Shown here: positions 58,691 through 64,000 of the stretch, piece after piece
Layout of the letters: each line of letters opens with the position of its first letter
Position numbering within the stretch: the stretch's first letter is position 1
Translations under genes and position numbers: made by a program
NCBI RefSeq assembly: GCF_030269925.1
Contig: NC_085124.1
Location: forward strand, 11,160,001-11,224,000
Length of the DNA stretch: 64,000 bases
Source of the DNA: Bombyx mori
Lineage: Eukaryota > Arthropoda > Insecta > Lepidoptera > Bombycidae
Direction of reading: 5' to 3'
The notes under the pieces: model-generated
Told to the model about the DNA's origin: nothing
The model's database searches: none
Seen by the model: the letters and a program-made list of their open reading frames with translations, nothing else

Positions 58691-58859
58691 ACTAACCGGA
58701 GGGTTAATAACAATAAAGACGTTAACTGTAAGTTAATATTAATTACCCTTGAAGTTGTGAATAGTGTTGTAGGCGGCCTCTGTGTGTCTTCACACTCAGT
58801 GAAATCAGTAAATCGTAACACGATTTGAATTTACCTCTTGAAGACCTTGTTTTCTTTTC

Positions 58860-59350
58860 TTTTTCGGGGAAGTATTGAATTTTTATCCTGACAAGAATTT
58901 ATCCAAACTTTGAATATAGTAGAAGTCTTTCGGCAAAAGGTTTGGAGAGTATGCTAAATGACGCAAAAATTTCAACCCTAGCTCTTGTAGCTTGGAGACC
59001 GTCTGTTATGCTGGCCGGAGATTCGTGAGCTTCCCCGTCATTGTGTCCAGCCCTTACACAGTACACATCCGTAGTAATACAGGTGACATTTGGGAAGGAG
59101 CTGTGGTGAATTTTTAATTGAATATTTTGGCACTAGACCACCAAACAGTGACTATGACATTTTAAGAGTAAATTTTCGATTTGGGGATTGCGTAGGCTTT
59201 AGGTGCTGAAGCCAGGTCTAATCAACACGACGACCGCTTACGATAAAAAAAAGATTAATAAAAAAGAATCCGTTCTTCATCCCAAGTAACAATACGGCTT
59301 GAAATTCCTTGGTTTCTTTGTCTGTTAAGCAACGCAAGGTATACACGAAC
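58860..59350 (-). pseudogene. Decayed mariner transposase, DD34D-like
   Basis: Minus-strand fragments appear in the right order: GISSRIVTWDEERILF (first catalytic Asp), a VTVWWSSA block, TMTGKLTNLRPA, then LQELGLKFLRHLAYSPNLLP and KDFYYIQSLDKFL, the last covering the third catalytic Asp. Stops and frameshifts are frequent and the second Asp segment (usually LLHDNARPH) is missing. It is distinct from the mariner at 40727-41203 and much older. Confidence 0.72.
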
Positions 59351-60021
59351 GCGTTCGTCGCGTTGCGCTGGGGATCGTTCAGTCTGTGCGGTACCCCTTT
59401 TTTTCTGAATCTGCGGTCGATCCTACGACCTCCTACTCAGAACCCGGGCGGAGCTAGCGAGGGAGCTAGCAACTTATCAATTTTATGAATTATTTGTGCG
59501 ATGCGGTAATTAATTATTGGTGCGATGGTAGAACGGTAGACGGTTCTAATTTTTTCTTAAATTACATACATAATATTATTTTTTCTCATCACACCATCAC
59601 CTTCCAGACGTCATCACATTTCCTGTACACATACAGCAAGTTTTGTTAAAAGCTATTATTATTATATTACCCGCTTACAGAAGCCGAATTTAGTCTGTTA
59701 AGGAGTTAGAGCTAAAACAAATATCTTATAGGAGTTTCGGCGATGCTTTATAACTTTCTTTATGAAACTTTTGACAGTAGGCAATTTTAGGCAATGCCTA
59801 AGTTTCAAAGATAAGTCGACAGGAATTGAATTACGTGGAATATTCGCCATTAGTAAAGGAAGTGGGTACTGAATAGTAATATGAAAAAAGATGGATAGTA
59901 AATTCAATAGCTTATTTAATTCGCCTTTAAAAAAAATGTACATATTTGTTTTTTTTGTCATAAAATTAGTGAAACGGATTGATATTTGGAATGTTTTAAG
60001 ATCAATAGTGTAGGTATTTTT
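59351..60021. other. Downstream flank of the 852-aa gene, no gene
   Basis: A GC-richer patch at 59385-59480 contains gggagctagc repeats. An 87-codon minus frame (59698-59961) lacks domain features. It lies downstream of the 852-codon gene on the same strand and might be a decayed continuation or simply noncoding. Confidence 0.4.
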
Positions 60022-60027
60022 TTTATT
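60022..60027 (-). promoter_or_regulatory. AATAAA signal of the 852-aa gene
   Basis: Printed tttatt, 25 bp after the TAG stop of the minus-strand gene. Its position is right for a eukaryotic polyadenylation signal, although A-rich sequence makes chance occurrence possible. Confidence 0.45.
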
Positions 60028-60051
60028 TTATGAAAATTGATAACAACTTTA

Positions 60052-62610
60052 CTATACTTGGGTAATAGTGTGACGTCTTTGATTTTTCTCCCTTTGATTT
60101 TCATCTATTAACTTGCGTAATTCATTCAAAGCGTATGCAAGGTCATTATACAATTCTAAATTGAGATCTTCTTGTATATTTAGAAAATCGATATACATCT
60201 CTTTGTTATGTTTTTGATTTTTATTAATCCACTTCTTCGTCACTTCTACTAAAGCCTCCAGTTGTTTTCCTGAGTTTGCATTGTTTTTTTTTAATATTAT
60301 GCTCGTTGCGATTTTCCAATATAAAGGAAAATCTTTGCACATAAATCCGTACAAATGATGTTTGAAATTTGGTTCCATTAATTTTCTTAGGACTTTCTCC
60401 CTTCGTTCCTGCAGCGTCAAATCTTTCGGGTATAAAACATTGAATGTTTGAAAATTCGTGTAGCTCTTGTTCAATAATCTTCCCATGTAAGGCACTACAA
60501 AGTCCGGATAATCATTCAGAAATACGGGTTGCTGTAAATTGTTTATCTCTAGATAATCTAAAAAGTTTTCATCGTTGAATGCATCTTGGATATTTTTAAA
60601 AACGTCATCATTAAACAGCATTTCAAGTATGACAGACGTCAATCTCGTAATGCATATAGTTTGTATGTGTATTATTTTTGTTTCACGATCATAAAGTGAC
60701 AAGTTTACTTTACCGTGCTTTAAGACTACGCCATTAGATAACGTGCTATTATTTTTATCTTTATACAAAATAATAACATCTTTAATATTCATGTTGTTTA
60801 TTGTTTTGAAATCAACAAGTGCTTGCACATTTTCGATCAATATCTGTCCTATTTGATTGTACCAATAAACGGTGTCGATAATCTGCAATTTTTGTTCAAT
60901 ATACAAAAATAACAGCTTTAGATGTCCACCCATTATACCGTAATTATTTCTGAATTCTTTTTCATATTTAATTTTTAGGTTATTATGCCAGTTACTTTTG
61001 AACTCTTCTGAGTTTTCATTATGATTTGAAATCAATATGGCATATTGTTCTTGGAGATATTTTATGAAACTTATCAAATTTTCGCGATCATCAGCAGTCA
61101 GATCAATGTGTCGGCCTTTAACGCGTACTGCCTTTTGTTGATTCCTTATTCGATCCTGAACTGCCGATTCATTATCGGTAAAGAATAATAAATTAAGCAA
61201 CTCTGTAACTTTATCAGCAACGTTATAACTGATATCTCCAATGTCACTTCCGTTTCCGATCTTGAATAATTGACAGGAACTACTCGTTAATGCTTCTTTT
61301 ACTGTGTCAACATCCGTTTTGACCTGTATTATATGATCAAATGTGTTTCCAGATTTACTTAGTAAATCACCTACTATTTTACTTAAACAAAAAGCGTAGA
61401 GATTTTTTCTGTTTTGGCGCATGTAGTGTCTGAAAGCAAACGCCAATTCTGATTCATTGTTGACGTACTGGTAAAAGACGTGAATTTGATCATTTCTCTC
61501 GGTCCCTAAAATTTTTAATATATTATTCTTCTGTAGCTTCATATAGGGCACTACGTTTATGATGAATTCAAATATTTGTTCTCTAGCGTTATTTGATTTT
61601 AATCTCTTTTTATCGTAAGCTTCCGACATCGCGGTCCTCACGAAAGACGTGACTCTTTTCTCACATTCATCTTTGTCTATCGCTGTTCCTATATCGAACT
61701 GCTTCTTAAATAGCATACTAGGTGTTTTTAAATTATCTGGTCCCTCGGTGAACTCGTCGTGTAGTTTCTGTTTGATGTGCGTTAAGTATGTTTGTAGTAA
61801 AACAAAGATGTTGGCACTCTTACGATTGCTATGTTCGAGAAGACCATTTAAGTCTACAGGCTCTATCCAATTGAATGTTTTTGTATTGGCATTTAGTTTT
61901 CTATGAACCAAATAGTTTCTGATGGAAACGACGCGATCCGTATCAGTTTTGTTGATAATCCGATCTAGATTAAGCTTCACGCCGTTCTCGTTACGAAGTT
62001 TCATGTCTTGTAAGGCCACTGTTTCGAGAAAATATACCAAAATATTAGCGTTCCTACCATTAATATAAGTGGCTTCGCCTAATGGCTTCATATATGTCAA
62101 TAGCGTATTGAGCTTCTGCAAGACTATTTGAACTGAATCGTTAATTTCTTTGTAAAGACCTTCGGCAACGGGCTGTTTGCTATCCAGCCTTTTGTTAATT
62201 AATCTGGCATTAACAAGCGCGTACGCCGCATTGCCGAGCTGTAGATTAGCTATTTGTCCATCTGGGACGTGATCTGTGACTATCTGTTTCAAACTTTCAT
62301 CCATTTTCTGATTCCTAGTGTCTGTGTAATACGTTATAGCGTTTTCATAGTCTATAATCAGTGTGACCCAAAAGTTTTGCATGTTACAAATGATTGTCAA
62401 TCTTTTGGTGCTTTGGTCGGTAGAGTCCAAAATCGGTTTTATTTTGTCTATGCCGTCTACAAGTCTGAATACGTGGTCCCGGTCTTGTTGTAAGCCGAAT
62501 TCATCCTGAGCCAAGCACATTAGCTCTTGTTGTCGATCGCTTGTTTGTAAACTGTTATTAAAAGAATTTATCATTGCATCGACTATACTCTGATCATTGG
62601 GGTCGACCAT
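60052..62610 (-). CDS. Intronless 852-aa protein with degenerate Ulp1-like segment and HEPN-like motif
   Basis: This is the longest host-type open frame in the window. The start context AAAATGG is favourable and is used because stops precede it. Residues 79-136 resemble the core of a C48 (Ulp1-like) cysteine protease: NFWVTLIID, an ITYYTD strand, a Gln-containing LQL, and YALVNARLI, where active proteases read CG.FAL.NA. The catalytic His and Cys are missing (the Cys position is Asn127). Residues 231-236 read RNYLVH, the R-N-x3-H signature of HEPN-type ribonucleases, in a helical region. The remaining 600 residues are Asn/Lys/Leu-rich and largely helical, with no transmembrane segment or signal peptide and no domain I recognise. 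Neighbours are repeats only. The lack of introns and this motif pair suggest an origin from an endosymbiont or virus, but I cannot prove it. Function is unknown. Confidence 0.8.
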   Translation of the reverse strand: MVDPNDQSIVDAMINSFNNSLQTSDRQQELMCLAQDEFGLQQDRDHVFRLVDGIDKIKPILDSTDQSTKRLTIICNMQNFWVTLIIDYENAITYYTDTRNQKMDESLKQIVTDHVPDGQIANLQLGNAAYALVNARLINKRLDSKQPVAEGLYKEINDSVQIVLQKLNTLLTYMKPLGEATYINGRNANILVYFLETVALQDMKLRNENGVKLNLDRIINKTDTDRVVSIRNYLVHRKLNANTKTFNWIEPVDLNGLLEHSNRKSANIFVLLQTYLTHIKQKLHDEFTEGPDNLKTPSMLFKKQFDIGTAIDKDECEKRVTSFVRTAMSEAYDKKRLKSNNAREQIFEFIINVVPYMKLQKNNILKILGTERNDQIHVFYQYVNNESELAFAFRHYMRQNRKNLYAFCLSKIVGDLLSKSGNTFDHIIQVKTDVDTVKEALTSSSCQLFKIGNGSDIGDISYNVADKVTELLNLLFFTDNESAVQDRIRNQQKAVRVKGRHIDLTADDRENLISFIKYLQEQYAILISNHNENSEEFKSNWHNNLKIKYEKEFRNNYGIMGGHLKLLFLYIEQKLQIIDTVYWYNQIGQILIENVQALVDFKTINNMNIKDVIILYKDKNNSTLSNGVVLKHGKVNLSLYDRETKIIHIQTICITRLTSVILEMLFNDDVFKNIQDAFNDENFLDYLEINNLQQPVFLNDYPDFVVPYMGRLLNKSYTNFQTFNVLYPKDLTLQERREKVLRKLMEPNFKHHLYGFMCKDFPLYWKIATSIILKKNNANSGKQLEALVEVTKKWINKNQKHNKEMYIDFLNIQEDLNLELYNDLAYALNELRKLIDENQREKNQRRHTITQV

Positions 62611-62660
62611 TTTATTGGTTCAGATGTTTGTTATATTGATTTTGCTTTCTTCTGAATGTT

Positions 62661-62669
62661 TTATATATA
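62661..62669 (-). promoter_or_regulatory. TATA-like box upstream of the 852-aa gene
   Basis: TATATATAA on the minus strand, about 50 bp before the start codon. A TCAG element occurs about 7 bp downstream of it, nearer than the usual spacing. The sequence is suggestive, not decisive, because the region is AT-rich. Confidence 0.4.
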
Positions 62670-62679
62670 TCTAAATACG

Positions 62680-63180
62680 CCAAGTACTGGATCTGGAATA
62701 TAGAAAAAAATAACACATAAATATTTTAACTACTTTAACGTCAACCTTCCTAACCTGCGATAGATCATAGATGAATTAAAAAAACGGAATATTGGTTTAG
62801 TGATCTTAGCTCTTTCTAAAATAACAGTAGTTATGTTAACCATATTTATTATCATATTTTGAGTACAGATAAATAATAAAATAGTTAATCTTTTATTATG
62901 GTGTATTAAAAAAATTCTAGGTACCTAAGCAAACAATGACAGTACAAAAGGATGAATAATTTTTTCAATGGTATTCCATATTTATAATTCAATGTTTAAT
63001 TCTCAAATTTTGCGTTTATATTTAAAATTAACGATAAGTATTACTATATTGGCGCTGGTTGCTGTGTAGTAATTAGTGTATATTATGTCGCTTTCTGACT
63101 CAATCTGACGTCTAGTAGATCACATCACAACTTACGTGGAAACCTTAAGTATACACCCTAAAATATACCTAGGTATGATG
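62680..63180. other. No gene recognised
   Basis: AT-rich upstream flank of the 852-aa gene. No repeat or reading frame was recognised. Confidence 0.4.
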
Positions 63181-63183
63181 CTA

Positions 63184-63665
63184 TGTCAATATCAACAAAT
63201 TCAAATTCAAATTCAAGTTCAAAATCATTTATTTCAACTTGGATGTCATCAAAAACACACTTGTTGAATGTCAAAAAGTAAAAGAAAATGTTAACTCTAC
63301 CACCGGTTCCAAAAAAAGCCACAGTCCTGAGAAGAACCGGCGAAACAAACTCAGCGGGCTTTTTTTTTTTGTATTTTCTCAACTATTTTCTTTTTTTTTT
63401 AAACAAGAAAACATATTTACAGTATACAAAAAAACAAGTCAAAAAAATACAATTCAAATAAATAATAATAATAATGAAAAATGAAAAGGCCAGGAGCGAA
63501 CGCCTCATTCCCACGTAGTGCCATCTAGTAAAAAATCCTTAACTTTATAATATGCCTTGTTGCACAAACGTTCCTTGACAGTTTTCTTAAATCTATGAAC
63601 AGGTAGTAGTTGAACGTTTTGTGGGATCTTGTTGAAAAGCTGTACACCCAGCCCCCAACACAAAC
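63184..63665 (-). mobile_element. CR1-like LINE 3' end, second subfamily
   Basis: The minus strand encodes a C-terminus (FNKIPQNVQLLPVHRFKKTV, then CNKAYYKV) close to that of the LINE at 13272-15905 (NKIPQDVQNLHIHRFKKTI). A 3'UTR with the shared 'cctgagaagaaccggc' block and a (TTTGAA)n-type tail at 63184-63225 follow. Only the last ~50 codons are kept. Divergence in the 3'UTR marks a different subfamily. Confidence 0.82.
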
Positions 63666-63726
63666 CAATCCTCTTATACGAATGTCATAAAAGCATATAC
63701 CTAATTGTAAATAGACATGTTTTAAC

Positions 63727-64000
63727 AAAAACCGACTTCAAATAGAAAAAATAATAATTCCAAAACAAATTAATATACACTAAAAACAATAATCATCGAA
63801 ATCGGTTGGCGTGATATTGAGTTATTCATCTATTTGTCGCGCACGTACTTAATGCAAATTTAAGATTTATATGGTTTTCTCATGGATACCATTATCAGAA
63901 CTTGACTAAATGAAATGGGACCACACGGCGAGCGTCAGCTTTCTAAGAAAAAAAGAATGATCAAAATCGATTCACCAAGTTAAAAGTTATGAGGTAACAA
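63727..64000 (+). repeat. Dispersed repeat starting 'aaccgacttcaaa', cut by the window edge
   Basis: It begins with the accgacttcaaa motif. Its last part ('gatcaaaatcgattcaccaa', gttatgaggtaac) corresponds to 55375-55425 and continues beyond the window. Copies of the end motif occur at 2029, 49651 and, reversed, 55455. It is common in moth DNA; class not determined. Confidence 0.55.

Noticed and set aside
60052..62610. The 852-aa frame as part of a transposon
   Set aside because: No inverted or long terminal repeats, target duplication or transposase/RT motif was found around it, though an unknown large element cannot be excluded.

Overview
The window looks like nuclear DNA of a moth, most probably a silkworm (Bombyx). 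It is AT-rich, has spliced genes with GT..AG introns, and is filled with lepidopteran repeats. The clearest marker is a tRNA-headed SINE of the Bombyx Bm1 type, present in a dozen or more full or broken copies with the conserved 3' end '..CCCATCTAAGCAATAAAA'. RTE, R1, Jockey and CR1-like LINE tails, nonautonomous Helitrons and two kinds of mariner remnant fit the same host. The species is inferred from repeat families recognised by eye, not from a database search.

Layout. 1-9.4 kb: repeats only (RTE tail, Jockey tails, full Bm1, R1-clade tail). 9.46-16.6 kb, minus strand: a six-exon gene for a secreted/membrane zona-pellucida (ZP) domain protein of 507 residues; its large first intron holds a broken CR1-like LINE in sense orientation. 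16.8-34.3 kb: no convincing host gene; Helitrons, SINEs, a foldback element and a perfect 36-bp inverted repeat. 34.3-40.06 kb, minus strand: a complete Ty3/Gypsy retrotransposon with apparently identical 264-bp LTRs, PBS, polypurine tract, TAAT target duplication and open gag-protease and pol frames. 40.7-54 kb: a DD37D mariner fragment, a Harbinger-like MITE nested in a Bm1 SINE, and a core-deleted Tc1/mariner-superfamily transposase. 54.86-57.07 kb, minus strand: a three-exon gene for a four-pass protein resembling HRG-1/SLC48A1 heme transporters. 57.2-59.4 kb: repeats, including a decayed mariner. 60.05-62.61 kb, minus strand: an intronless 852-codon gene with its own TATA-like element and AATAAA signal, carrying a degenerate Ulp1 (C48)-like segment and an R-N-x3-H motif as in HEPN ribonucleases. 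63.2-64 kb: another LINE tail and a repeat that runs off the edge.

The host genes do not form a pathway: one is an apical extracellular-matrix protein, one a likely endolysosomal heme permease, and one unknown. The best candidate for something undescribed is the 852-residue single-exon protein, whose two motifs suggest descent from an endosymbiont or viral effector taken into the moth genome. That origin is inference.
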